NCBI RefSeq assembly: GCF_017355205.1
Contig: NZ_JADIJK010000003.1
Coordinates: 62,001 to 126,000, forward strand
Direction of reading: 5' to 3'
DNA: 64,000 bases
Source of the DNA: Bacillus sp. SD088
Lineage (GTDB): Bacteria > Bacillota > Bacilli > Bacillales > Bacillaceae_C
Part shown: positions 18,600 through 28,019 of the stretch, piece after piece
Position numbering within the stretch: position 1 is the stretch's first letter
How the letters are laid out: every line of letters starts with the position of its first letter
Program-made: the position numbers and the translations under genes
The notes under the pieces: model-generated
Database searches by the model: none
What the model saw: only the letters and a program-made list of their open reading frames with translations
What the model was told of the DNA's origin: nothing

Positions 18600-20336
18600 A
18601 TGAGAAAATCAGTATTATGGTCTTTAGTCGTTCTGCTGACCATGTCACTGTTTTTAGCGGCATGTGGCGGCAATTCAGATGGCGAAAAAGAAGAAACAAA
18701 TAAGGATAGCAATAATAATGAACAAGCAGGAGATAGTTCTGAACCTAAAGAAGGCGGCATCGTGACGTTTGGTACATCTCAAGCGCCAGAAGGTGTGTAT
18801 GATCCAGCTTTCTCTGGAAGTATTGTTGATAGCCATGTTCAAGGTTTTATGACAGAGAGCATTTACACTGTCAATGATGATCTAGTATATGAACCAAATC
18901 TAGCGAAATGGGAAATTAGCGATGATGCAAAAACTTATACATTCACCTTTGAAAAAGGCGTAAAATGGCATAATGGTGAAGAATTAAAGGCTGATGACTG
19001 GATTTTTGCATTGGAGACTTTAGCAGATCCAGATTACACAGGACCACGTTACAATTATGTTTCTGATATAAAAGGGGCTAGTGCGAAAAAAGAAGGAAAA
19101 GCTGATTCAATCGAAGGAATTGAACAAGTAGACGATTATACGGTGAAAATTACTTTTGAGGAAGCAAAAGCAAATAATCTAGAGAATCTTTGGTCCAATC
19201 CAATGCCAAAGAAACATTATGAAGGCATTGCTGTTGCTGACTTGGAAGAGTCCAAAGAAGTTCGTGAAGAGCCTGTTGGCTTAGGACCATTTAAAGTTAA
19301 AAAGGTTGTTGATGGCGAGTATTCCGAATTAGAGCGTTATGATGATTATTGGCAAGGCAAGCCGCTACTTGATGGTGTTATCGTCAAGATCATTGATCCA
19401 TCATTAGCAAGTGGGTCATTTGAAAACGGCGAAATCGATATTATGGATATTACTCCTCAAGACGTAGCTGAACTTTCTAATCTAGATAATGTTCGTGTCG
19501 AAGAAACAAAAGGTGTTGGCTATTCTTATATTGGTCTTCGTTTCGGTCATCGTGATCAAGAAACACATAAGAATATTGCTGACTTCGATAAATTCAATTC
19601 AAAAGAATTACGTCAAGCTTTATTACATGCAATTGACCGTCCAGCGATGATTAAAGCATTTCTTGAAGATAAGGCTGAAGTCGCCAATACTGTTATCCCA
19701 ACTGTATTCTGGACAGCAGCAGATGAAGCAGAATTAAATCAATATGAATTTGATCAAGATAAAGCAAAACAACTTTTAGATGATGCTGGCTATAAAGATG
19801 TAGATGGTGATGGGTTTGTAGAAGATCCAGATGGCGAGGAATTTAAGATTTCATTTGGTCATTATGCAGGATCCGCAGCATTTGAAGGCCGTTCACAAGC
19901 AATTGTACAAGCATGGAATGATATCGGTGTAAAAACGGAACTTGCAACAGGTTCTCTAATTGAGTTTAACTTATATAACGATATGAAAGACAGCGATGAT
20001 GATGCCCTAGAAGCATTCTTTGGTTCTTGGAGTATGGGGTCTGACCCTGATCCAGCCGGATTATGGGGAAATGACGCTGAATGGAATTATGGTCGTTGGG
20101 TTGATGAAGAGAACCAAAACCTATTGAATGAGGCTTTAGGTGAAAAAGCCGCTGGCGATCAAGATTACCGTAAGCAAGTGTATGTTGATTGGCAAAAACA
20201 TTTCAATGAAGAACTACCAGCTCTTCCACTATGGGAAAATTTAGACCTATATGGCGTTAACGAGCGCCTACAAGGTGTCCATATAAATGCTGTCGGTTTC
20301 CAAACAGATATTCATAAGTGGTATGTTACAGACTAA
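18600..20336 (+). CDS. appA: Oligopeptide-binding lipoprotein AppA
   Basis: A 578-residue family 5 extracellular solute-binding protein. The signal peptide ends in lipobox LAAC with Cys22 as the lipidated residue, followed by a charged Asn/Glu/Lys linker. The segments FTFEKGVKWHNGEELKADDW and LPALPLWENLDLYGVNERL are typical. It binds peptides outside the membrane and delivers them to AppB/AppC. GGAGGGG lies six bases before the ATG. A hairpin follows, probably adjusting its dosage relative to the permeases. Confidence 0.93.
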   Translation: MRKSVLWSLVVLLTMSLFLAACGGNSDGEKEETNKDSNNNEQAGDSSEPKEGGIVTFGTSQAPEGVYDPAFSGSIVDSHVQGFMTESIYTVNDDLVYEPNLAKWEISDDAKTYTFTFEKGVKWHNGEELKADDWIFALETLADPDYTGPRYNYVSDIKGASAKKEGKADSIEGIEQVDDYTVKITFEEAKANNLENLWSNPMPKKHYEGIAVADLEESKEVREEPVGLGPFKVKKVVDGEYSELERYDDYWQGKPLLDGVIVKIIDPSLASGSFENGEIDIMDITPQDVAELSNLDNVRVEETKGVGYSYIGLRFGHRDQETHKNIADFDKFNSKELRQALLHAIDRPAMIKAFLEDKAEVANTVIPTVFWTAADEAELNQYEFDQDKAKQLLDDAGYKDVDGDGFVEDPDGEEFKISFGHYAGSAAFEGRSQAIVQAWNDIGVKTELATGSLIEFNLYNDMKDSDDDALEAFFGSWSMGSDPDPAGLWGNDAEWNYGRWVDEENQNLLNEALGEKAAGDQDYRKQVYVDWQKHFNEELPALPLWENLDLYGVNERLQGVHINAVGFQTDIHKWYVTD

Positions 20337-20400
20337 ACATTCATGTAGATGATTCATCGCTTTTTCTATCCAACTAAAAGTCGTTGAAAAAACAATTCTT

Positions 20401-20446
20401 CCTACTTATCTGGGACCCTTTATATAGGTGGCCCTAGATAAGTAGG
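20401..20446 (+). terminator. Hairpin between appA and appB (partial terminator)
   Basis: CCTACTTATCT pairs perfectly with AGATAAGTAGG, with GG(G)CC pairing in the loop, followed by TAAATTTTATT. Such intercistronic hairpins commonly stabilise or partly end the binding-protein transcript, giving more lipoprotein than permease. Confidence 0.75.
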
Positions 20447-20476
20447 TAAATTTTATTATTGATAAGGAGAAGTCAC

Positions 20477-21442
20477 ATGCTTCAATACTCATTACGCAGA
20501 ATACTTGGCATGATCCCATTATTGCTCCTTATTTCGTTTGTAGTGTTCGCCTTGGCATTAATGATGCCTGGAGATCCATTTGCTGGCGAAATTGATCCTT
20601 CAAATACAAATCCACAATATATTGAAGAAATGAGAGAAAAATTAGGGTATAATGATCCAATTTACGTACAATACGGAAGATGGATCTCTAATTTTGTCCA
20701 AGGAGATTTCGGGAAATCCACTGTCTATAAAAAACCTGTAGCAGATCTGATTGCGCAGCGAATACCAAATACATTATTTTTGACAGTTACTTCATTAGTC
20801 ATTACGTATATTTTTGCTTTTGCAATGGGATTATTCGCCGGAAGAAAGCCATATACACTAGGAGATAATGCGATTAGCACATATAATTATTTAGGGTTAG
20901 CCGTGCCTTCTTTTGTCGCTGGGATTGTCTCAATTTACTTTTTCTCCTTTAAATTAGGATGGTTTCCATCCAGTGGTTCAGTCTCGATTGGCTTAGACAA
21001 GGGAACTTTGAGTTACTATTTGAGTAGACTGCAGCACGTTTTATTACCTGCAGCTGTTTTAGGTTTAATGGGAACAGCCTCCTATACACAATTTTTACGA
21101 AACGACATTATTGAAAATAGTCGAAAAGATTATGTCAGAACAGCAAGAGCCAAAGGAACAAAAGAATCAAAAATTTACAATCAGCATATTTTGCGTAATT
21201 CAATTATTCCACTTGTTACATTTTTAGGATTTGATATTGCCACATTAATTGGTGGCGCCGTTATAACGGAAACTATTTTTACTTATCCAGGAATTGGGCA
21301 ACTCTTTTTAGAATCTGTTGAAAGAAGAGATTACGCCGTCGTTATGTCGATCACAATGTTACTTTCTTTCTTAACACTTCTTGGAAATTTAATCGCTGAC
21401 CTACTTTACGGTATCGTTGATCCGCGGATTAGGCTAGATTGA
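20477..21442 (+). CDS. appB: Oligopeptide ABC transporter permease AppB
   Basis: A 321-residue permease with six predicted membrane segments and the cytoplasmic coupling (EAA-like) loop before IGGAVITETIFTYPGIGQL. N-terminus MLQYSLRRILGMIPLLLLIS. ATG 20477 is preceded by AAGGAG at a good distance; the TTG 18 bases upstream overlaps that site. Partner of AppC in the membrane channel. Confidence 0.92.
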   Translation: MLQYSLRRILGMIPLLLLISFVVFALALMMPGDPFAGEIDPSNTNPQYIEEMREKLGYNDPIYVQYGRWISNFVQGDFGKSTVYKKPVADLIAQRIPNTLFLTVTSLVITYIFAFAMGLFAGRKPYTLGDNAISTYNYLGLAVPSFVAGIVSIYFFSFKLGWFPSSGSVSIGLDKGTLSYYLSRLQHVLLPAAVLGLMGTASYTQFLRNDIIENSRKDYVRTARAKGTKESKIYNQHILRNSIIPLVTFLGFDIATLIGGAVITETIFTYPGIGQLFLESVERRDYAVVMSITMLLSFLTLLGNLIADLLYGIVDPRIRLD

Positions 21443-21455
21443 GGAGGGGAAACGT

Positions 21456-22355
21456 ATGGAAATGATTACTGATAACAAAATTACAAAACCGCAAAAAAGC
21501 CCCTCTCCATGGATGATTGCGAGAAGAAAGTTCGTTAAAAATAAATTAGCGATGACGAGTTTCATTTTTGTTGTTCTCGTTATCCTGCTTTCTATATTTG
21601 CACCTTTATTAACAAATGAAGATATCGCTCGTGTTGATTTTATGAAAATCAGTCAGCCGCCATCTAGTGAGCATTGGTTAGGAACTGATACCAATGGACG
21701 TGATGTATTTGCACGTATACTTTACGCTGGGCGATCTTCTTTAACCATCGGCTTTGCTAGCATGTTTCTGATTATATTAACAGGAACCATTGTTGGGGCG
21801 ATTGCAGGGTATTTCGGTGGCGCACTAGAGACTATCTTAATGCGTTTTACTGACTTTGTCCTAACCTTTCCTTTTTTAATCTTTGTAATTGTATTAAATG
21901 CTATCCTTGTAGGGAAGATCTCAGGGATTTGGACACTAATCCTCGTTATCTCCGCTTTGAGCTGGGGAGGAGTGGCCCGGCTTGTCCGGAGCCGAGTTTT
22001 AGCTGAAAAGGAAAATGAATATGTATTAGCAGCTGAGTCGATCGGCGGGAAGCCATCGAAAGTGATTATCAAACATTTGCTGCCGAATGTCGCTTCCACT
22101 ATCATTGTCCAAGCTACCTTGTTAATGGCTTCTACGATTGTCATCGAATCAGCTTTAAGCTTCTTAGGCTTAGGGGTTCCACCAGATACACCGAGCTGGG
22201 GGAATATGTTATTTGAAGCACGAAATTCTGATGTACTTAAGAATAAACTCTGGATGTGGGTCCCACCTGCAACGATGATTACCTTAGTTATTTTATCGAT
22301 TAACTTTATCGGAGAAGGGCTAAAGGATGCCTTAAATCCAAAATCCAGAAGATAA
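21456..22355 (+). CDS. appC: Oligopeptide ABC transporter permease AppC
   Basis: A 299-residue permease with the N-terminal OppC domain (ARRKFVKNKLAMTSF), the HWLGTDTNGRDVFARILYAG motif, six membrane segments and the ALSFLGLGVPPDTPSWGNM C-terminal loop. It begins 13 bases after appB with GAGGGG upstream and is the last gene of the operon, followed by a terminator. Confidence 0.92.
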   Translation: MEMITDNKITKPQKSPSPWMIARRKFVKNKLAMTSFIFVVLVILLSIFAPLLTNEDIARVDFMKISQPPSSEHWLGTDTNGRDVFARILYAGRSSLTIGFASMFLIILTGTIVGAIAGYFGGALETILMRFTDFVLTFPFLIFVIVLNAILVGKISGIWTLILVISALSWGGVARLVRSRVLAEKENEYVLAAESIGGKPSKVIIKHLLPNVASTIIVQATLLMASTIVIESALSFLGLGVPPDTPSWGNMLFEARNSDVLKNKLWMWVPPATMITLVILSINFIGEGLKDALNPKSRR

Positions 22356-22360
22356 AAAGA

Positions 22361-22388
22361 TGACCGTGAGATCCTCACGGTCACTTTT
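22361..22388 (+). terminator. Terminator of the app operon
   Basis: TGACCGTGAG pairs with CTCACGGTCA over a three-base loop, followed by CTTTTT. Confidence 0.92.
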
Positions 22389-22407
22389 TAAGGTTTAAAT
22401 TTTGTGC

Positions 22408-22652
22408 TGGATCCAGCTCCAGCGCCCAGCGACTAGCAAACTTTCGGTGCCTTCCTACGATAAGTCAACATCCATTCGCTTTTCAAGCTCATGGTGTTTC
22501 CTTTATCTCAGGGCTACAGGATGTAGGTCAGAACAGCGTTGCGACGTACAGGATGTACTAGTGCAGACAAAGCGCCAGGACGGCGCGTTTTTAGCTGTTC
22601 ATCCTTACTAAAAAAGTTTGTACGTCGCTAAACGGGCACTTGCGCTTTTCTT
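22408..22652. repeat. Modular stem-loop repeat, copy B (reverse orientation)
   Basis: Reverse copy of the family at 13656. The AAGAAAAGCGC end touches the stop codon of the minus-strand ABC exporter gene. Outer stems AGCGCCC/GGGC.. and CAAACTTT/AAAGTTTG are kept. The internal hairpin carries an inserted GTACAGGATGTAC module between one inner and one outer stem strand. The copy lies between convergent app and yfiC-like genes. Confidence 0.85.
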
Positions 22653-24474
22653 AACCTGTTGCGCCAACAAATTGGCTGCGGTACAAGTCTGCGTAAAATC
22701 CATTTTGAGCAATCAATTCTTCATGGTTGCCTTTTTCAATAATATCCCCTTCATTCATAACTAATATCAAATCGGCATCGCGAATCGTTGAAAGTCGGTG
22801 AGCAATGACGAAACTTGTTCTTCCTTCCATCAGTTTATTCATTGCTTTTTGGATATTCATTTCGGTACGAGTATCGACACTACTAGTTGCCTCATCCAAT
22901 ATCAATATTTTTGGATCTGCTAAAATCGCGCGGGCAATCGTGATCAGCTGTCTTTGCCCTTGCGAAATATTAGACGCATCCTCGCCCAAAATCGTGTCAT
23001 ATCCATCAGGCAATGTGCGAATAAACTCATCTGCATAAGCACTCAATGCCGCTTGTACAACCTCTTTCTCATTCGCACCTTCTCGGCCATAGGCAATGTT
23101 TTCACGAATCGTTCCTTTAAATAACCACGTATCCTGGAGAACCATCGCAAACAATGCTCTTGCCTGCTCCCTTGATAATTCAGCAAGATTTCTTCCATCT
23201 ATTAAAATTTTCCCTTGATCAATCTCATAAAATCGCATTAATAAATTAATAATTGTCGTTTTACCTGCGCCTGTTGGCCCCACAATCGCAATTGTTTGAC
23301 CTGATTCCACTTCTAGAGTTAAATCTTGGATAATCGTTTTTTCTTTCTCATAACCGAATTGCACATGCTCAAAGCCAATTCTCCCTTGCAATCCTGCAAG
23401 ATCTATCTGCGCAGGCTCTTCTTTTATTTCCTCTTCTTCATCTAAAAGATTGAACACTCGTTCTGCAGACGCCAAAGCTGTCTGAATCATATTGGCAATC
23501 CCAGCTGCTTGCGCCATTGGTTGTGATAACTGTTGAGAATACTGGATAAACGCTTGTACATCCCCTACTTGGATATTCCCGCTTAGCACGCGAATTCCAC
23601 CGACAATGCTGACAAACACATACCCAAGATTTCCGACAAAGGTCATAAGTGGCATCATAATTCCACTAATAAATTGCGCTTTCCATCCTGAATCATACAG
23701 TCGATCATTCATTTGATCAAAATCAGCGATCGCCTTTTTTTCATAGCTAAATCCTTTTACAACTTGATGACCGGAAAACATCTCCTCAATATGGCCATTG
23801 ACATTCCCCAGCTCTGTTTGCTGTTGGACAAAATGCTTTTGCGAGCGGGATGCAATCATCTGCACAACAAGAATACTTAGAGGAAACGTAATCAGTACAA
23901 CTAACGTAAGCAACGGACTAATAACTAACATCATAATAATCGTGCCGATAATCATAATCGCGGATGTGATTAATTGAGATAAGGCTTGTTGAATCGAATT
24001 ATTAATATTATCGATATCATTAATCACCCGACTTAAAACATCTCCATGTGGATGCTGGTCATAATATCTAAGTGGAAGACGTGTTAATTTTTCATTCACT
24101 TCTTTCCGCAATTCTGCTGTTGTTCTTTGCGAGATTCCTGCCATCATATACTGTTGGAAATAAGAAAAAATCGCCGATAATATATATAGCCCTAATAAAA
24201 TAAACAGCAGTTTTGCTAAGAATGGAAAATCAACACTTACTCCGTTTTTGATACTGGCAAAAATAGAGGATGTCGCATCCCCAAGAAATTTAGGGCTAAT
24301 GACATTAAATAATGTTGCAAAAATAGCAGCAATCGCGACAAGAATAATCTGCACTTTTCTCGGCTTCAAATAAGCACTTAAGCGAAACAGTGTTCTTTTA
24401 AATTCCTTTGGTTTTTCACCATGCATTGCTTGTCCACGTGCCGGGCCTCGTTTAGGCATTTTCTGCTGGCTCAT
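22651..24474 (-). CDS. yfiC: Multidrug-type ABC exporter half, YfiC-like
   Basis: A 607-residue fused permease-ATPase: six membrane segments in the first 330 residues, then the ATPase with Walker A GPTGAGKTT, signature ISQGQRQLI and Walker B ILILDEATSSVD, a complete catalytic site. It pairs with the upstream gene, with which it overlaps by four bases (ATGA), as in B. subtilis yfiB-yfiC heterodimeric exporters. Substrate unknown. The stop codon abuts a modular repeat. Confidence 0.88.
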   Translation of the reverse strand: MSQQKMPKRGPARGQAMHGEKPKEFKRTLFRLSAYLKPRKVQIILVAIAAIFATLFNVISPKFLGDATSSIFASIKNGVSVDFPFLAKLLFILLGLYILSAIFSYFQQYMMAGISQRTTAELRKEVNEKLTRLPLRYYDQHPHGDVLSRVINDIDNINNSIQQALSQLITSAIMIIGTIIMMLVISPLLTLVVLITFPLSILVVQMIASRSQKHFVQQQTELGNVNGHIEEMFSGHQVVKGFSYEKKAIADFDQMNDRLYDSGWKAQFISGIMMPLMTFVGNLGYVFVSIVGGIRVLSGNIQVGDVQAFIQYSQQLSQPMAQAAGIANMIQTALASAERVFNLLDEEEEIKEEPAQIDLAGLQGRIGFEHVQFGYEKEKTIIQDLTLEVESGQTIAIVGPTGAGKTTIINLLMRFYEIDQGKILIDGRNLAELSREQARALFAMVLQDTWLFKGTIRENIAYGREGANEKEVVQAALSAYADEFIRTLPDGYDTILGEDASNISQGQRQLITIARAILADPKILILDEATSSVDTRTEMNIQKAMNKLMEGRTSFVIAHRLSTIRDADLILVMNEGDIIEKGNHEELIAQNGFYADLYRSQFVGATG

Positions 24475-26186
24475 GCTCCTTCCACCCCAATTCCCTGTGA
24501 TGCAGCAATCTCTCGATAAATTTGATTTTCCGCTATTAATTGATCATGTGTGCCAATTCCAGCAATTTTCCCTTCGTTCAAAACAATGATTTGGTCTGCT
24601 TGCATAACGGTGCTAACTCTCTGTGCCACCATAATGATGGTACTATGCTCTTCCATTTGGCTGAGCCTAGCTCTTAATTTTGCATCTGTTTTATAATCTA
24701 ATGCCGAAAAGCTATCATCAAACAAATAAATTTCCGGCTTGCGAATTAAAGCACGAGCGATAGATAATCGCTGTTTTTGCCCGCCAGAGAAATTAGCCCC
24801 TCCCTGAGCCACTTTCGCATAAAGGCCTTCCTCTTGTTTAAAAACAAAATCTGAAGCTTGCGCGATTTCTAGGGCTTCCTTCATTTCTTCTTCTGTTGCT
24901 TGTTCCTTCCCAAACTGGAGGTTCTCTGCAATCGACCCACTAAATAAGGTGGCTTGCTGAGGAACATAACCTATTTTTTGACGTAATTCTGTTTGCGCCA
25001 TATCTCTCACATTCACACCATCAATGAAGATCGCTCCCCCTTCCGCATCATAAAAACGAGGGATTAATTTAAGCAAGGTGGACTTTCCTGCACCTGTACT
25101 ACCGATAATCGCAGTTGTTTCTCCGGGCTTTGCTTGAAAGGATAATTGGCGTAAAACAGGTTTTTCTGCTCCTTCATAACGAAAGCTCACATCCCGAAAT
25201 TCGATATATCCGTGGGCTTGAGATGTTTTCGCTGATTGCGGATCCTCAATATCCTTTTCGAGCGCAAGAACTTCATTAATTCTCTTTACAGAGGCTTGAG
25301 CTCTTGGTATCATAATAAACCCCATGGAAAGCATCACAAGTGACATCAGGATCATCATCGCATATTGCAGGAACGCCATAAGGTTACCTACTTGCATAAC
25401 TCCTTCATCAATTCGAATCGCGCCAAACCACACAATCGCGATGTTGGTAAAATTCATGATAATCATCATCACCGGAAACAGTACTGCCATCATTTGATTT
25501 ACTTTGATGCCTGTATCACGAAAGTCTTCATTTGCTTGGTTAAATCTACTTTTTTCAAAAGCCACTTTATTGAAAGCGCGAACCACTCGAATCCCGGTTA
25601 AATTTTCGCGAACAATTAAGTTAAGCCGGTCCGTCTTTTTCTGCAAAGAGGCAAATAAAGGCATGGCCTTTCTTGAAATAATAAAAATGACAAGCACTAA
25701 AATAGGGAGTGCGCCTAGAAAAACAAGTGATAAGCCTGGATCTCTAGTCACTGCTAAAATAATCCCTCCGACAAGCATTAAAGGCGCACGTGTCATCATA
25801 CGCAACACCATATTTAACACATCTTGGACGATTTTCACATCATTCGTGGATCTTGTGATTAAGGAAGCAGGCCCAACTTTGTCAAAGGCCTGTAAGGAAA
25901 AATCCTCCACTTTGACAAACAAACTCCTTCTCACATCTCGTCCAAACCCTTGGGCGGTTTTCGATGCGAAATAGGAAACACCCACTGTAATCACAACAGC
26001 TATTAAAGCAGCAAGTATCATCCAAATTCCGACCTTTATTATGTAAGAAATATCTCCCTTGACAATCCCAATATCAACCACATTCGCCATTAGGGTCGGC
26101 AGAAGCAACTCTAATAGAATACCAGCGAGCGTTAAAATAATAACCGCACTAATCTGCCATTTATAGGATTTCAAATGCCTCAACAC
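24471..26186 (-). CDS. yfiB: Multidrug-type ABC exporter half, YfiB-like
   Basis: About 571 residues with six membrane segments and an ATPase with Walker A GSTGAGKST, signature FSGGQKQRLS and Walker B IYLFDDSFSALD. Asp replaces the usual catalytic Glu after Walker B. This is the degenerate-site half of a heterodimeric exporter, complementing the YfiC-like half. The start is uncertain: GTG 26186 has GGGAAGTGAT upstream and gives a normal N-terminus, while the TTG at 26249 adds 21 residues and has no ribosome binding site. Confidence 0.85.
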   Translation of the reverse strand: MLRHLKSYKWQISAVIILTLAGILLELLLPTLMANVVDIGIVKGDISYIIKVGIWMILAALIAVVITVGVSYFASKTAQGFGRDVRRSLFVKVEDFSLQAFDKVGPASLITRSTNDVKIVQDVLNMVLRMMTRAPLMLVGGIILAVTRDPGLSLVFLGALPILVLVIFIISRKAMPLFASLQKKTDRLNLIVRENLTGIRVVRAFNKVAFEKSRFNQANEDFRDTGIKVNQMMAVLFPVMMIIMNFTNIAIVWFGAIRIDEGVMQVGNLMAFLQYAMMILMSLVMLSMGFIMIPRAQASVKRINEVLALEKDIEDPQSAKTSQAHGYIEFRDVSFRYEGAEKPVLRQLSFQAKPGETTAIIGSTGAGKSTLLKLIPRFYDAEGGAIFIDGVNVRDMAQTELRQKIGYVPQQATLFSGSIAENLQFGKEQATEEEMKEALEIAQASDFVFKQEEGLYAKVAQGGANFSGGQKQRLSIARALIRKPEIYLFDDSFSALDYKTDAKLRARLSQMEEHSTIIMVAQRVSTVMQADQIIVLNEGKIAGIGTHDQLIAENQIYREIAASQGIGVEGA

Positions 26187-26304
26187 GCTACCATCACTTC
26201 CCTTTTCATTTCCTCTTCTAATGGTATGGTTTATTCTTTCATTGGTCAATGATTTTATGTAGGAATATTTCTTCTATTTTAATCGATTTCTTCTACCAAA
26301 AAAG

Positions 26305-26332
26305 GTCTCCCAGTTCAAACGATGAGAGACCA
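26305..26332 (-). terminator. Terminator after the orphan sugar-binding lipoprotein
   Basis: GGTCTC and GAGACC pair on the minus strand and are followed by TTTTTT, 12 bases past the stop at 26344. Confidence 0.75.
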
Positions 26333-26343
26333 TTCTATCATTT

Positions 26344-27645
26344 TTAGCTTGCCCCTTTTTCATCCTTAATTCTAATCTCTTCCTTCTCGGTCAGTTCTCG
26401 GATAAAGGTATTGACATCAAGTCCCGATTCAATGAAATCCTCACCTAAATGCTCAATTTGTTGAAATGCGCCAACATCAAATTTTGAACGTGATTCAGGA
26501 CCGCCAGCAGCTTCTAGCTTATATAGCGCTTGTAAATTTTTCCCTTTAAACTTTTCCATTCTTTCCCCCACTAGCATATCATCAATATCCTTTCCTTCAA
26601 ATAGATGGTTGAAAGGTGCATGGATTGGGGATTCTCCTAAAGAGCCAATATGCTCATCAGAATATAAAAATTTCATTACTTCCATCGCTTCGTCCTTATG
26701 TTGGCTTGGCTCTGTAATGCCAAACCCCCAACCGCCTGCCAATGGACCGATATTGGAAGCCTCTTCCCATTGTGGGTATGTGACAATATCAAAGTTTAAA
26801 TCTTCAGGTGTGGCCATATCCAGCCATAATGGTCTCATCGCCAATGTCCTAGATTCTGTCCACGCGTCCCCTTCCGGCTTTTCATTCCCCGGCATATTAT
26901 AAACACTCTCTACCATTTCCAGCCATTGCTTAACATAAGGGTTGTCTGTCCATAATACTTCTTCTGTTTCAGGATCAATTAATTGCGTCTTTCCGATAAT
27001 CTGGGTCAAAGGTAAATGTCCATTACCGGTGATATCCAATCCCTGATATTGTATACCATTCCTTTCACCTGTTACTTTGGATGCAAGTGTAATTACTTCC
27101 TTCCAGGTCATCCCATCTGTCGGATATTCAACACCAAATAGATCAAAAATATCTTTATTATAATGTAAGGCATAACGATCAGCCATAAAAGGCAATAGCC
27201 AAAATTCGCCATTCGCCCATGATTTCCATTCATCCAAGTGCGCTGGATCATACTGCGATAAATCGAAGTCATGCTTGTCTAGTAATGGTGTCATATCGTA
27301 ATTCAGCTCATATTCTTCTAAAAGCGCAACATGGTACTGGCGATGAGCAAAGATCATGTCTGGAATATTGCCAGCGGAAAGTGCCTCCTCAATCCATTCT
27401 TTATTCCCGGTATCCCCTCCGATGTTATTCACCGTAATATGAGGAAATTGTTCTTCCACTGCCTCTTTAATATTTTTCTGAAAGTCTTGTCCCCAATCAT
27501 CCCACATCATAATCGTCAAAGTAATGTCCTCTTTTTCAGCGCTCTCTTCAGAATCAGACACAACTTTCTCCTCTTTATTGCAACCAACCAATAACAATAC
27601 GATCAATACAGAAAAAATAATTGACTTTAATAATAGCTTGCACAT
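26344..27645 (-). CDS. Extracellular sugar-binding lipoprotein (family 1)
   Basis: About 433 residues. The signal peptide MCKLLLKSIIFSVLIVLLLV ends in lipobox LVGC with Cys22. The body is a family 1 ABC solute-binding protein (LTIMMWDDWGQDF, SAGNIPDMIFAH, GPLAGGWGFGITEPS). No permease is adjacent, so it is an orphan receptor, probably for a carbohydrate. Start ATG 27645 is chosen for the normal signal peptide; ATG 27657 sits directly on the AAAGGAG. A cre site lies 36 bases upstream, and the AraC-type composite motif further upstream. Confidence 0.82.
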   Translation of the reverse strand: MCKLLLKSIIFSVLIVLLLVGCNKEEKVVSDSEESAEKEDITLTIMMWDDWGQDFQKNIKEAVEEQFPHITVNNIGGDTGNKEWIEEALSAGNIPDMIFAHRQYHVALLEEYELNYDMTPLLDKHDFDLSQYDPAHLDEWKSWANGEFWLLPFMADRYALHYNKDIFDLFGVEYPTDGMTWKEVITLASKVTGERNGIQYQGLDITGNGHLPLTQIIGKTQLIDPETEEVLWTDNPYVKQWLEMVESVYNMPGNEKPEGDAWTESRTLAMRPLWLDMATPEDLNFDIVTYPQWEEASNIGPLAGGWGFGITEPSQHKDEAMEVMKFLYSDEHIGSLGESPIHAPFNHLFEGKDIDDMLVGERMEKFKGKNLQALYKLEAAGGPESRSKFDVGAFQQIEHLGEDFIESGLDVNTFIRELTEKEEIRIKDEKGAS

Positions 27646-27680
27646 AAACCTACTCATCTCCTTTATTATTATAAAAATTT

Positions 27681-27694
27681 TGAAACCGCTATCA
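27681..27694 (-). promoter_or_regulatory. CcpA cre site upstream of the sugar-binding lipoprotein
   Basis: TGAAACCGCTATCA matches the consensus TGWAANCGNTNWCA at every position and lies just upstream of a TATAAT-like -10 box, consistent with catabolite repression. Confidence 0.8.
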
Positions 27695-27807
27695 TTTTTG
27701 TGCATATTTAACTGTACTGCCGCTATCTCTCAGGCTTAGAACGATCGGTAAATTGATATTATTGCCGAGCTGATAACAAAATTGTCTATTTTTAATATAC
27801 TGAAATC

Positions 27808-27886
27808 TTGCTATATACATCATAGAATTAAATAAATATACTTACAATGGTAAATTTTATATGAATGAAGGATAAAATATTGCTAT
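27808..27886. promoter_or_regulatory. Composite regulatory motif, copy 1
   Basis: TTGCTATATACAT at 27808, ACAATGGTAAA at 27844 and AAATATTGCTATC at about 27875, with nearly the same spacing as the copy before the AraC gene at 33410-33486. It lies upstream of the lipoprotein gene. The remainder of 27646-27915 has no gene. Confidence 0.65.
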
Positions 27887-27915
27887 CGTTAATCAAATTT
27901 TATGCAAATCAAAAA

Positions 27916-27946
27916 AACCCTTCCATTTCAAAAAATCAGAAGGGTT
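27916..27946 (-). terminator. Terminator after the CarD-like gene
   Basis: On the minus strand AACCCTTC pairs with GAAGGGTT, followed by seven T. Confidence 0.8.
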
Positions 27947-28016
27947 GTGCGCCGCTATATAGGGCGACTTACGCTTTTCATTGTCTAGCTCCAGCGCCCA
28001 GCGACTTACGATTTTG
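27947..28016. repeat. Modular stem-loop repeat, fragment F
   Basis: A partial reverse copy containing GCGACTTACGCTTTTC and TGTCTAGCTCCAGCGCCCAG, immediately 3' of the CarD-like gene. Confidence 0.65.
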
Positions 28017-28019
28017 ATG

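Noticed and set aside
21722-22384. Long minus-strand open frame (220 codons) opposite appC
   Set aside because: Antisense to a clear permease gene, no ribosome binding site, and composition typical of a shadow frame.
25504-25974. Plus-strand open frame of 156 codons inside the exporter gene
   Set aside because: Opposite a well-supported ABC exporter; no family features and no ribosome binding site.
26276-26292. TTTTAATCGATTTCTTC resembles the LacI-type operator
   Set aside because: Only one half matches well, it lies just upstream of the exporter operon and 26 kb from the regulator; probably chance in AT-rich DNA.
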